Source: Burhinus oedicnemus (taxonomy: Eukaryota; Chordata; Aves; Charadriiformes; Burhinidae). Taken from it: 64,000 nucleotides of DNA. Below, piece by piece: positions 1 to 50,672 of the stretch (within the stretch, counting starts at the first letter, position 1; each line of letters opens with the position of its first letter). The stretch spans positions 586,255 to 650,254 of the forward strand of contig VFFE01006978.1 in assembly GCA_008921705.1 (NCBI GenBank), given 5' to 3'. Below the pieces are notes generated by a model. That model saw nothing but the letters and a program-made list of their open reading frames with translations. It was not told where the DNA came from and searched no databases. The position numbers and the translations under genes are program-made.

Positions 1-1301
1 TTGCTTGGAGTACAGACAGAGCTCCTATATATTTGCCTGCAAAGAAACCCACATAAAGCATGGTGGCCAGTCTAACACCCACGAGTCAGATATACCCAGC
101 AACACGTGACGCAGCCCACAGCATGCTGAGCTAGAAGTGGCAATACATTACTGCAGTATGGGCTTGTGACAGATACCCTTCCTGCACTGCAAAATTTAAA
201 GAGATTTATGCAGTGAAATACATATTGCTATGGAGTCCACTCATTTGATAGATCTGTAGTAGATACAGGCCTCTACTATAAAAAGGTAACTGCTGAAGTA
301 TACTCAGAGTTTGTCACAATTCCCATAGTTGTATACAGGTGAAAAATGTTTATGACGAACACAAGATTGTAGAGAACAGTGAAGGAAGAGAATAAAAGGA
401 ATCTATAAAAATATGTAAGAAAAGAGAAAAAGAAAAAAAAAAAAAACACAAGAGGACTAAAGGAAGTCACTCCCTTCCTTCCCTTACCCCCTTTTTCTTT
501 TTAAATTGGATACTACTCCTGAACAACTTTGCATAGACAGGTATTTTCCTTCAATGTCGTATTTATTAGCCCAACATCTTTTCTTAGCCCACCAAAAATG
601 CATCATGAACACTGTAAATAACCTCCTCCCTTTTAGATTGTTTTGCAATGCTGATGCTCAAGTAGAACAAGAGACCCAGACTTTAGAAGAGAGAAACTCT
701 GCTTCATGCATAAGGCTATAGTCTCCTTCTTCACAATAAATATATATTAAATAAATTAATAAATTGGAAAAACAAGCTTAAAAAACTTCTTTCCTTATTT
801 GCTAATTTAGAAAATAGTACAGCACATTTAATGGTTGTTGGACTAACTGGTTTTGCTGTGATCAGATGTATATTACACTTAGAATTCAAAGTATTTTGAT
901 TATCTTTTTCTCAAATTATTTTAATGGCTACAGAAATATACCAAGTAATTATCAGGATAATATAATCAAATTTAAAAAGTTGTTACACAGGCAAGATGAT
1001 TACCACAAATTGTAATGTTTTTTCAAAATTTTCCATCTTCCTAAATTCTCAGAAGTCATCATCCTTTTTCCAGGCATTACAAGTAGAGTCCAAAGCAAAT
1101 ATGAATAACTATATTTGGCTTTGTGAGTCAGCACAGGTAACATCCTATGTACTTGCCATCTTACAAGGTGTTATAGAACACTTTTGAAACCTGTCTTTTT
1201 CTGAAGGAGTTAAACATTTTAAATCGGATTCAAAATCTTCATGAGTGAGACCATACTATATGGAAAAACTTATGTCTATTTGAGAAACACAATGGGCATA
1301 C
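1..1301 (-). other. ROCK1 intron 22 (partial)
   Basis: This is the intron that follows exon 22, cut by the window edge. It is AT-rich with no recognisable exon or repeat family. A short A run lies at about 433-446. I searched by eye for the next ROCK1 exon on the minus strand and did not see it. Confidence 0.8.
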
Positions 1302-39211
<37,910 letters not shown>

Positions 39212-40016
39212 GAATTGTCAGAAGGACATGGAAAGGCTGGAAAAATTGGCAGAGAAGAATCTCATGAAGTTTAACCAAAGGAAATGCGAAGTCCCGCACT
39301 GGAGAGGAACAGCCGCAGGCATCCGTACATGCTGGGGGCTGACCAGCTGGAAAGCAGCTCTGCCAAGAAGGACCTTGGGTCCTACTACACAACAAATGAT
39401 CGTGAGCCAGTAACGTGCCCTCACAGCAAAGGCAGCCAACAGCATCTTGGGCTGCATTAGGCAGAGTATTGCCAGCAGGCTGATAGAGGTGATCCTTCCT
39501 CTACTCAGCACTGGTGAGGTCACACCTGCAGCGCTGTGTCCAGTTCTGTGCTGCCTAGTACAGGACAGACATAGACATACTGGAGCAAGTCCAGCAAAGT
39601 GCCATAAAGACGATTAAGGGACTGGAGCATCTCTCATAGTATGAGGCTGAGGGAGCTGGGGATCTTCAGCCTGGGGAAGAGAAGGCTCGAGAGGGGAATC
39701 TTACTCGTGTGTATGAAATGGGAGGAAAAGAAGAAAATGGAGACAGACTCTTCCCAGTGGTGTCTACTGACAGGACAAGAGGCAATAGGCACAAATTAAA
39801 AAACATGTGATTCCATCTGAACACAAGAAAACACTTATTTTCTGTGAAGGTGGTCAAATACAGGTTGCCTAGAGAGGTTGTGGAGTCTCCATCTGTGGAG
39901 ATACTCTAAATCTGACTGGACATGGTTGTGGGCAACCTGCTCTAGACCCTGCTTGAGCAAAGGTGTGGACTAGATGATCTTAAGAGGTCCCTTCCAATCT
40001 AAACAATTCCATTTTG
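39212..40016 (+). mobile_element. CR1 LINE, 0.8 kb 3' fragment
   Basis: This plus-strand copy begins in the ORF2 region downstream of the RT catalytic box (GAAGGACATGGAAAGGCTGG) and runs through CATCTTGGGCTGCATTAGGC, the LWSPQ-equivalent region and the 3' UTR. It ends with GAGGTCCCTTCCAATCTAAA. The wording (AGATGATCTTAAGAGGTCCC and CTGGACATGG) is close to the CR1 subfamilies common in galliform genomes. It is 5' truncated, and a plus-strand frame at 39210-39413 is its decayed coding remnant. Confidence 0.93.
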
Positions 40017-41038
40017 TCTACAACACCAACCTATGCTTTTGGTTTGCATAAAGGTAGTTCCTGCAGTGAATTATCCTACCAAAAATACCCTTTAACTCCC
40101 TACTAGTGGGACAAGTGATAAACAAGAAGACTTCATTACAAGGCTTAGCTTTGCATGATTCACGTTTTTCAGCCCTCCAAGTAAGTCCACAGCAGCCATT
40201 ACTCCTTTGTGACAAGGACAGGCTTCTTCTGATGCTGCTGACTCAATCAAGAGGAAACCTTGTACCCCTCTTCGATACTTACTATTTCAGGGAAACTTCT
40301 GCAACTTCATTAGTAAGGAAAAACACACACACAGGACTTTCCTCAGGTGCTAGTTAGTACTTTTTATTTATTTATTTATTAAATGAGCAAGTCTAAGTTT
40401 ACCTGAGAAATAAGTACTAAATAGATCTATACAACTCACTAGTTTCAGGCAAGAACACTGTTTGAAAGCCAACTTTCAGGCCAATGCCAACAGTGCTACA
40501 TTTATCTGTCTCTAACGAAGTACACAAAAGATCCCTCTACCTCATTTTAAGTTAATCACATTCGTTTATTTTGCTGTCCAGAGAATAGAAAACTGCAATT
40601 TAATACTTCATTTTAAAGCGGACAAGTCAACGTAGACAGAGTTAAGACACTTCACTTAAGAATTTTCATTACATTGTTAGACTAGGCAAAGTATACAAAC
40701 TGACATATGAGCCTGAATACAAAGCACTTGATTCATTGCTCATTCTCATTGCCAGCATGATACAATCCTACAGAGCTCATTACTTCTTAGTATCTTGCAA
40801 TACTCATAAAGAGCTTTTGCAAAATTAGGTTAAATACATAGCCTTTCACATAGAAAATTTTTTTAACTCAGTAAAGAGCTAAGAATTTAGTAATAAGTAA
40901 ATATTTAAAATCTCGATAAGGAGATCTTGAAACCTCAAGGCGGGATTATTGAAAGCAGTATGGCTTATCGCTTTCATCTCAGCCTTTTTAAAGAGTTACT
41001 CCATGTGTAGTTGCAAACTTCATCCATATCACATTCTG

Positions 41039-41060
41039 TGTAGTTACATATGTAACTACA
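41039..41060. repeat. 22-base perfect palindrome
   Basis: The two 11-base halves are exact reverse complements with no spacer, centred on TACATATGTA between 41049 and 41050. It is embedded in TA-rich sequence. The related word TGTAGTTGCAAAC occurs about 30 bases upstream. Confidence 0.92.
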
Positions 41061-41180
41061 TGTACTTGCACTCTGTTCAAACATCAACTGTTCCACATTT
41101 TTACTGACAAATTACTAGAATATACACTTACTACATGACTAAGTAAATCATAAGTTCATACATATATCTCAATATATATC

Positions 41181-41206
41181 CACACACACACACACATATA
41201 TATATC
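41181..41206. repeat. (CA)n(TA)n compound microsatellite
   Basis: About eight CA units run directly into five TA units on the plus strand. A second TA-rich stretch lies just upstream at 41161-41179. Confidence 0.9.
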
Positions 41207-44200
41207 AAAATACACACTCTCACTAACACCAGAGCCCACAGACCTCTCAATATTGGTAAAATCCGTATTAACACTGAAAGAAGCCTCAGGTGCAAGTTTA
41301 CAGACAGGTATGCATACAAGTAGTAATGCCCTTTCACATGCAAGTAGTTTTTCCAGGTGTTGCTCTTTATCCACTACAGTAATGAATCTTACTACCAGAA
41401 ACATCTCCTAAAATAAACTAAAATAAAATGCAGTGCAAATCTGTGAAATCAACTTATATACAGTGAGCATGCAACAGTACTGTCAGTATCCAGTACACAT
41501 ATAATTCAGAAAACCTAAAAGCCTCGGGCTTTCACTAAAACTGAGGGCAAGTTGTACTTCCTTCACACCGGAGCCTCTCTCTGTCCACTGACTAGGTGCA
41601 GGAACCTTGGATCTGTAGATGTGTTCTGAATGGCACCTGTTCAAGACACTATTTTATGCCTAAAATTATGGAAAGTTCACATTGTCTGAAGATGCATTCC
41701 AAACAATGTATTTCAGTGAGATTTTTCTTCCCCTCCAAACGCAAACTTCTAACACCACATTACAACACTAATTTCACTACACTAGGATATATATTGTGGT
41801 TAATAGTCTTTACATCCAAACTTCAATTTATTACATTAGTGTTCTGTTATTTCAAATTTAGCATCAGAATTAATTCAATTTAATATTACATCTTCAAGAA
41901 CAATTATCAGATGAGAGAGTAATGTCTTCAAGGAAGATGAAGAACATAGACCAAAATATCACCAAGAATATATTTAGTAAAATTTATGCAGAAACAAGTA
42001 TAATAAATATTGTTCGAAAACAGTTCAGGAAGATGTGTAACAGGAGCAAAAGCTGATTGCTATTAAGTCAAATTATATTGTTTCATTTAGCAGCAAGTGA
42101 GATCTCTGGATATTTGCAGCTTATTTTCTTTAAAAAAGGTTCGCTTGCATGGGTTGATATGCTCTGTGGGCAAGTTTTACAAACTACAAAGCTTCTATAC
42201 CAAATGCGGCACATTCCACCATCAATAGAATACCTTACATGAAAAGACTAAAACAGTTGTATAAGTATCTGGAGGGCTACATAGATTCTTGACATTTTAG
42301 TGTGTAGAAAATAAGAAAATAGATAGCATACTTTAGGTTTTGAATGATTTATCGTATTTGTCTCATGCTAGGATTAAATAAAGCATAAATACATCCTCTT
42401 AAAACTGCCCTTTTCAATAAAACTGTACTAAATGTGTTGAATGCAAGTACACTTAAAGCATATATATTTAAACAGTGTTTAAAAAAGAGGGAGTACTGGT
42501 AGTTAAAGAACTGACTGATGTTTATCACCATGGAAGCAGCATTCCCCAGTGAAGTCAGCACTTGGCATTAGGAAGTGCCTCATAGGTCTAGAGTTCCCAG
42601 CTACTGTACAACTGCAACTGGAGATGAGCAGCCAACCTGACATACAGCTGGGTAACACTATCCATAGAAATACCTCATGGGGCAAAAAAGCAGCCTCATA
42701 TCCTTTCAAGTTCTCGAAGTTGTTATATTCACTAAAAATATAAGCCAAGCCCTGTTTCCCCACCTAAAATATAAAGTAACTACTAAAGAATTTTTTTTTT
42801 TTAAATGCCAGATCTCTCGTAAATTACATCAGCAATAGTCCTTTGAGGTCCCCACAGCTTGCTTGGTTATCCTGGGAGGACAGATTCTTCCACAGGCAGC
42901 ACATACAGATCTACCACTTCTGGTTTAGAAATCCTAATGTCTTCATTTTAAACACACATACTTATAATTTCCAATTTAGACCCATGGGATTAACACTGAG
43001 GAACACTCACTAGAAAGCAAAAGTAAGATGGATAAAAATTAACCCTATGGATGCAAATACTGGTACATAAGTTCCCTTCAATAAAATGGTACAGAAGATA
43101 GACAGATCAGAGATATGAAAGAAAAAAGATAAACTGTTCCAGTCTCAGCTCAAAAGTCTTAGACTTCATCGGGCAGCAGCCTGCAAGGAATCACGTAAAG
43201 GCTTCAATGAAAGGAAAGCAACTGCACAACTCCATTAAGAAATAGTGGTATTTAGCAAAGGAAACAGAACCCCCTCCACATCTGTTCCTTGGGAAATTGC
43301 TATCTGCCACTCAGATTTTTTTCCAGGCAGGTATCCACAAAGCCACACTTCATGAAGTAAGCTTTAGTCAGCTGGACAAGATGGGAATCAGCAAGATACC
43401 AACATGTTTGTAAGAAGAAACATAACACATTCTTGCAGACAACATAAATAAAAGTGCATTAGTTCCTGTAAACACTGTTTAATATGCAAAGCAACTTTAG
43501 ATCTCTTAGCTTAACACATTATGGTAAAAGTAAAGTAAGTTCTCCCATCAACAGCTTAAATTGCTGCCTCTAGCTGCCCCACTACACCTAGGTAACTAAT
43601 TTTTCTATAAAGCAACAATACCTCATCAGCCATATAGTACCTGTTATCACCTGAGTTGGATTATGTTTGCTGCAAACAAAACTGTATGTTAACTACAGAT
43701 ATAAACAATAAGCTATAAAACAATAAAAAGGTAAGTTCTATCTTTAACCTTGACAACTCAGTCTCTGGAGATTATATTAGTTCAATAACTATGCTTTAGA
43801 AAAGACTCTCCAAAAATCTACATCAAAGAAAAAAAAAAAAAAAAACTCTATTACTAGTAATACCATTAGCCCACAAAAAAGAACACAGCAACTGGAGACA
43901 GAAGCTAGACAAACTAAGACAAAAAAAAATACTTAATTTTTTTAACAGAGGGCAGACAATTAATTGAATAACTTTCCAAGAAAGAGTGAGAACATCATAA
44001 TTTTTCCAGCAGTCTGGAAACACTGCACAAAATCTCCCTTACCCCTGCACCAAAAGGGAAATTCTTCCCTAAAACTCTAGAACAAGTCAAAACATTTTTT
44101 CAGTTAGAGGTAAATGGCCATCACAGAAATCCAAAAGTGAAGGTTATGAAAGAATTATACTAAAAACACTTTGTAGAAACTGAAATAGTAATTTGTAAAG

Positions 44201-45582
44201 TGATACGCCTTTCTTTATTGTCACATGCAACCCACAGTCTGAAAAAGAAAAAAACGGGAAGTTGAGCACAACTCAAGCAGAGTATATCAACTCTGAGAAG
44301 CTTCTTCGATTGTGCAATCTCCTGTCAGAGCTCTAGCTACATTTCTCCAATAAACATTCCATCACAAGCAATCACACATCAAACAGATATTTCAAATATG
44401 CAACTAAACAAGAACTTAACAGTACTTAAGAATTTATGCATCATTATGCAGTTTCATAATGTAAATGCTAGCAAAGCCCATGTATTGATGAAAAGAAAAA
44501 CTTCACTTTCAATAAAACAGAAGTTTTATGTATACATAAAATCAATGTTTTTCTATATTTATTCTTTTTTCCATTATTTATATAGCCATGAGAATAATTT
44601 CAAAGTAATGTGGTTTTTTAAAAGGTAATAAAATTTCCATGAGAATAATTTTAGATATAGACAAATTACTTGAACCACCAAGTACTAAGATTCTCCAGAA
44701 CTGACAGGATTTTGTTACTAACAGGAACAAACAGTAAGTTTTTTGGGGATTTGCACTGCTAATAAAGAACAAAGTACTTCTGCTAACAAATTATTTCCAG
44801 ACTCCAGAATCCAACACATTACATTTATCAATTGACCTACAACAACACGCTTTTACCCACTACCTTTAAGCAATTAAAAAATAAAGGTGTGATAGAGACA
44901 TGCTTTTTCAAAATCCACTCAAAGAAAAAATGATAACGTGTACAGACAATGCCATTAGTAACACAATGTTTAATTAATACTGGATGTTTAAGTGTATTTT
45001 CAAGCCACTAACAGTGACCAACTTCAGGTCAAGAAATACTTCAACAGTATTTAAAACCAATCTCTTCTAAGCACTCTTTTTACCCTTTCTGACACCATAC
45101 ATAGTCATGACTAAAATCTTGAATGCTTTGAACTACATGTAAAAAAAGAGAGATGCAACTACAAAATCAAAAACCTGCAAGAAATCACAGTTCCATATTC
45201 AAGTACTGAAATGACAGAACAGAACCATGTCCATGGAAACTTAGGGTGGCTTCTTCCAACTGCGAGTTTCTCACATGATAATCAGTAAGGACTTTATCAT
45301 ATGTAACACTGCAACAATAGAAGTCCATTTACCTGGGACTGTACCGGGTACAGTATTTCAAGAGTAGAGGAAGAAAGGAAGTATTATAAACTCATTAGTA
45401 GGATCCAACACTTTTGATTTCGAAGGGCCTAGAGATGTTGTGATTTATTAGGTTTGCAAGTTCATTACAGGACATGCAAATAAGTTTCTCTATGTTCCTT
45501 TCAAGCCTTGAGACTCAAGCTTGAGGAAAACTAAAGCCATTAACTTCATATACCAAGAAACAAAGTATGTCCCAACGTTTCC

Positions 45583-45641
45583 AATACAGTTGCTCAAGCA
45601 TGAGACACACATTTTAATACAGTTGCTCAAGCATAAGACAC
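45583..45641. repeat. 33-base-period direct repeat
   Basis: The 26-base word at 45583-45608 recurs at 45616-45641 with a single mismatch (CATGAGACAC against CATAAGACAC). Both copies contain AATACAGTTGCTCAAGCAT. The 7-base spacer does not match the sequence before the first copy, so this looks like a small diverged duplication. Confidence 0.9.
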
Positions 45642-46369
45642 GGACAGCAGAACTTTGTAAAACAGTGGTATTCAACTTTTAGAACACTGGGTATTTTCAC
45701 CAAGCTTATGTACTGCTATTGTAGGGATGAAAAATACTAAAATGCTAAGAAATAGCTGAAAAACAACTCTTCCACCAAGTTTTCCAGCTACGTCGATATG
45801 AACATCTAAGTCAGCTCTTCCCTAATACTGTTCTCCCCACTTAACACTTCAGAACTTGGGAAAAACACGCCCCCATCCAAATAGGATCCAGTAGATTGAT
45901 ATTAATGTCCTCCAAATGCATGATTTTCTTTTAGATTTAGAAGAGGGGAGAAAACAAATCTTAGCCCAAGAGGAAAGAGAGCCAGGGCTGTCTGGACCAT
46001 TGCCACTACCATGGAATCTTGTCAAAGTCTCTCCTGCCTGTCCTTACAAGGGAGCAAGGCTGAGCTTGGGCTGATTAATTTAATCTCTACAGGAGATGAG
46101 GGCAAGCAATGTTTTTGTCACACCATAAAAACCTGCCATGAAACAATTCAGAACACACTAACATTACATTTTCTGCTCCTTTGTCCCACAGACCATTTTG
46201 AGTAGCTGTCACAGTTTCTCCTTAAGCAGAGAGCAAAACTGATGAAAACATGTTTCCTAAAGAATAAAACAAAAGCTAATGAAAGGCTATGTTTGACTTG
46301 CATCCAACTTCTACATGGGGTTTTTTTCCCAGCATTTGTTTTATGAAAACATTTTTCCAGCATCCAATT

Positions 46370-46389
46370 AAAAAAAAAAAAAAAAAAAA
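46370..46389. repeat. Poly-A run (20 bases)
   Basis: Twenty uninterrupted A on the plus strand, followed by GCC. I looked upstream for a retrotransposed transcript and did not recognise one. Confidence 0.85.
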
Positions 46390-46452
46390 GCCATAAAACA
46401 AGCACTACTTTCTTGGAAATCTACATGAACTAAGGGACACTGTGATACCTAG

Positions 46453-46500
46453 TGCGTGTGTGTATATATAAATATGTGTGTATATATATATATATACACA
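46453..46500. repeat. TG/TA mixed microsatellite
   Basis: Alternating GTGTGTATATATA blocks run directly into an A-rich tract at 46501-46512. Such purine-pyrimidine alternation is prone to hairpin and length variation. Confidence 0.88.
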
Positions 46501-49500
46501 AAAAAAAAAAAACCCCAGTGGTTCAAAAGCCATGTCCAGTCAGGTCAGGTAGTATCTGCTACTTCCCCATCCATATAAACTCTATGTTTGTAGAACACCT
46601 GGTAAAGCAGGTTCCCAATTTCTAAATACTACAAAATATCAACAAATGATATTCCAGAAGATAATTAAAGAGCAGTAGTATCGTCTCAAGTATTCAGAGT
46701 TAAGCTTTTGTCAGACCTCCTGCACTTCACTTTCCAGAAGTCCCTGCTGGACCACAGAGCCAATTTCTGAAGAACTACATAAATACGTGCATGTAAACAG
46801 TCATCTTGGAAACAGATGCTTGTTACCAACCATGGTAATTTTATAACTCAACATGCTTACCTAGCCTCAGAGACTTAAGAGGAAATTAAGAAAAGAGTTA
46901 CATCTTTTGTGGTATTCAAACAAAACGCACTGGCATTGAAGTAACTTCTATTATTAAAGTTAACTAGACTCTGAATTACAGATAAGCAATTTGATTTAGA
47001 AAAGGAAAAAAATAACCACTTCGCAGTAGGAAAGGTCTAACAGCAGGAAGTGTGTGTGTACATTCTGTATACGTCCATTTACACATCCCGAACAGCCAAC
47101 CCTTAAAAATAATCAAAAAAACCTGACCTATCACTTTCATTTTGACTCTCATTTTAAAAACTGTTTGCTTGGCAGGAGAAATAAGAAGGACCAAACACTG
47201 CAACAGAGACACACACTCTTTTGCACTTGAAAAATTACAAGTAGTTCACGTTGCAAAGCTCTACACTTTGAAGACAAAGTCTTCAGAGAAGACAAGCAAT
47301 GCAGCATTTCATCTAATAGTATCATGTAAAACACAGTCAAAAATCCCCTTACTTGCTTCAGTAAAGGTACCACATTGTATGACTTGGAGCAAATAAAAAA
47401 GAACTTAATTTCTTCTCTTTTTTGAATCACTGTAGATCAACTTTAAGAACATATCACATTCAAATGTTTAGCACTTTCTTTCTTGCTCCTTCCAATCTGG
47501 ATTTAAGGGACAAGCATCTAAACTGGTCCTTTCTTAATAATTTTGTCCCTTTCTCTACCTATTGAACTACGAAATGACAAGCATTGACTATACCTCTTTT
47601 TTGTACACTTTGCTGTAAGGAAATAAGAACACAGCAGAAGATTAACATTGAGTCAAACCAAACCCATCTATACATAGACAAGTTACTCCTTCTGAAAAAT
47701 ATGAAAGCTCATGGCTGTCCAGAAGACAAGAGCAGGAAAATTCAGAAAAAGAGCTCAGTGGAGTAGTTCTAAATTCTCATGTGCTGTTTCTACATAAAAA
47801 TTAATCTTAACAACTGAAAATCTTCTGAAGATCCTACAACCTGACTCACTCTGTTTCCAAACTGTTCAATATCATGAGCATGTCAAAAACATATTTTGAT
47901 TTTTAATTACCAATATGCCAAAGCCATCAATAAGTATGGCAGAGCCAGCAGTAAGATCTTAAGAATGGCAAAGCCAACAACAAAATATTATAGCTTACAT
48001 TTCTTATCCCATCCTCAGAATAAATTCGCTCCTTTGGTAAAAAGGGAAAGGCATAACTTTAAGTGTCTTAAAACATAAATGCGGCTTACATCTTCAGTTC
48101 TGTCAAGAGTCAACTACCAACACACTGTATTCTGAACTAGCTGAAATACAAACAGAAAGCTGATGGTAAAAGGACAACTAAAAGATATCCTGATTTAACC
48201 TCTTCTCCTTGCCACACCACAGTAACAGTGCTTGAATTTGCCCGTTTGGCACAGTGGATGTTGGAGCAGCTGCTTTCTTCAAAAGCAAATGGAGGATGCC
48301 AACAGCCTTACATAACCGCAACCAAGAAAAGACCAAAAGCACTAGCTGGAATTTGATTTGTTCTTTGCACTGAGTTTTTCTGATGCATTTTTATTTCACC
48401 TAATACATCTCCTGCTACTAATCATGATAGCTGCCCCTCTCCCCCCCAAAAAAAAAAACCCAAAACATAAAAGGAAGGTAAATTTTAAAAGGCATGTATC
48501 TAAGTACTACAGCTACTGCATGTAGCACATGGGCAGTAGCTGTATTAGATGCTGATTTACAAAACAGAGACAAGATACTGTTGCAACAAGACTGTGGCCT
48601 CACTCTCAATGGACACTGACCTGGGAATTGTTGCTACAGATCACCCTAACACCTGTCTGATTGTAGAAGTTAAATTCTAAAATTAATCTCTGGCACTTCC
48701 AAGTTTTATTACAGAATAATAATAAGTTGAGAAAAAAGATACACTTGAAATTAGAGCATAGTCTGGGCATTTTATTTTGTTTTTTTAATTGTTAGGGCTC
48801 CAGCAAAAGGACACTATATTCCACCAATTACTTCAGTTACCTTTTGAAAGTATATTGAGATGCATACTTGAAGTCATGATTCTATGCCCAAATAAACTGC
48901 ATATCTTCATGCAGTAAGTCTTAAATGTTGCTTGGCTACAGCTGACTGTATATGGTAACAACCTTTCATAATTCAAATTATCTGTATTACTGCCATATTC
49001 ATGAAAAAGAATTACATCCCATTTACTGAAAACTTTATTCTATGCTAATTCTTAATTTGAAAGTTATATACTAATTGAGCAACTTCTCACCTGAAGCCAT
49101 CATGAGACAAAACCTACCAAGTATGTAAGAACTCCTACTAGCTCCTGATCATTTTGCAGTTTCTCTTAGCTTAACAGAGATATTTTCCCAAACTTAATGG
49201 ATAATTTGAACTTGCTGGTTTAAATCTTGGGAATATTTTTTTTCCTCCTTCCAGATAAGAGTTCATCTTCACTTGAAAAGTATGAAATGTTACAAAGAAA
49301 AAAATAACTATACAGGAGCTGCTTTTCCTATTGTTTTTCTTTTTTAAATTCAGATACAATTGCAATTTATAGTTGCCATTTAGGATGACAAATATTTAAG
49401 AAAGTATCTAATAGCACTTTATCTTTTTGTCCATTTAGGAATTAGATTTTTTGTGTAAGCATTCTGTGGTTGAGCTTCCTCCATCTCTTCACGCCACTAG

Positions 49501-49743
49501 ATTTAAAGATTTTTCTCCTTAAGACTGCTTGGGTTTTTTTTTTTTTTATTCTGACCAGATCTGATGTTACAAGACAAATGACACGAACATGGTGCTGCTC
49601 AGCATAGATACCATATCCTGTACAGCGTTGACTCAGAAAATGTGACCTTGATAGCTACGTCTGAGAAAGCAATTTGTACATACAGTATACGCAATTACTG
49701 CATGCTTAACTAGCACTGCTGCAAACAGTGCCTTTCATGGGAA

Positions 49744-50672
49744 AAGGGAGCCTAGATGAGATTATCTAGCATCCTGTCCCATCACATATCGAAAACCTCC
49801 AATGATGGGGACTCTACCACATCCCTGGCAAGGTTGTTACGATGATCGATTGTTCTCACTGTCAAAGATTTCTTTCTCATATAGATACGAAACCTCTCCC
49901 GGTGCAACTTGTACTCGTTGCCCCTTGTCTTCTCCATGTGGTTTCTTGTGAAATGATAGCCTCTATCCTCTTTGTAGCTGCCCTTTAAGCACTGGAATAT
50001 TGTGATGAGGTCCCCTCAAGCCTTCTCTTCGCCAGGGAGACTCCTTCAGTCTTCCCTTAAAAGGCAGGTTCTCCAGCCCTTTGATCACCTTTGTGACCCT
50101 CCTTTAGACCCTCCCCTCACAGACCCTGTCTGTGTCTTTCTTGAATTGTGGGAACCAGAACTGGAAACAGCACTCCAGGTGCAGCTTGACCAGCACGGAG
50201 CAGGATGATCACATCTCCATCTCTGCTAGTAATGCTCCTGGGGTTGCAGCCCAGGATCCAGTTTGCCTTTGTTGCTGCAGCAGTGCTCTGCTGATTCACA
50301 TTCAGCTTGTTGTCCACCAGGATCCCCAGGTCACCAGGGCTGCTGCCCAGCCACACAGACCAAAGCCTGTACTGGGCTCTCTGGTTATGTCACTCCAGGT
50401 GCAAGACTTTGCACCCATGTCTTTTCAACTTCATATTGTTCTTATTTGCCCACTGTTCCAGTTAGTCCAGGTCTCTCTGTAAGAGATGAGATGAGATGTC
50501 CACCTCACCACCCAGTTTAGTGTCATTGGCAAACTCTGTGAGAGTGCTTTCAATCCCATCATCCAGATTATTTATGAAGGTGTTGAACAGCATGAGGCCC
50601 AGTATCCATCCCTGTAAGACCCCACTTGTGACAGTCTGCCAGCTTAAGTAAAAACCATTGACCACCAAGAGA
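49744..50672 (-). mobile_element. CR1 LINE, 0.93 kb copy with mutated RT box
   Basis: The 3' end lies at the left. The plus strand reads antisense through the ORF2 C-terminal part (TTGTTGTCCACCAGGATCCC). The minus-strand frame at 50462-50668 contains [20 protein letters not shown] and then [10 protein letters not shown]. Functional reverse transcriptases of this class have FADD here, so the first catalytic aspartate is asparagine (50522-50533). The copy is 5' truncated inside the RT domain. Confidence 0.93.

Larger units (their letters stand above)
40017..49743 (-). other. ROCK1 intron 1, middle part
   Basis: This is 9.7 kb of AT-rich intron with microsatellites (40361-40380, 41181-41206, 46453-46500), a 20-base A run at 46370-46389, a 22-base perfect palindrome at 41039-41060 and a 33-base-period direct repeat at 45583-45641. 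No exon or CpG-rich promoter is visible. Confidence 0.8.

Noticed and set aside
1..1301. Search for the next ROCK1 exon at the left edge
   Set aside because: No minus-strand segment encodes the expected continuation of the coiled coil.
46370..46389. A20 run considered as the tail of a processed pseudogene
   Set aside because: Nothing upstream resembles a transcript that I know, and no target-site duplication is evident.
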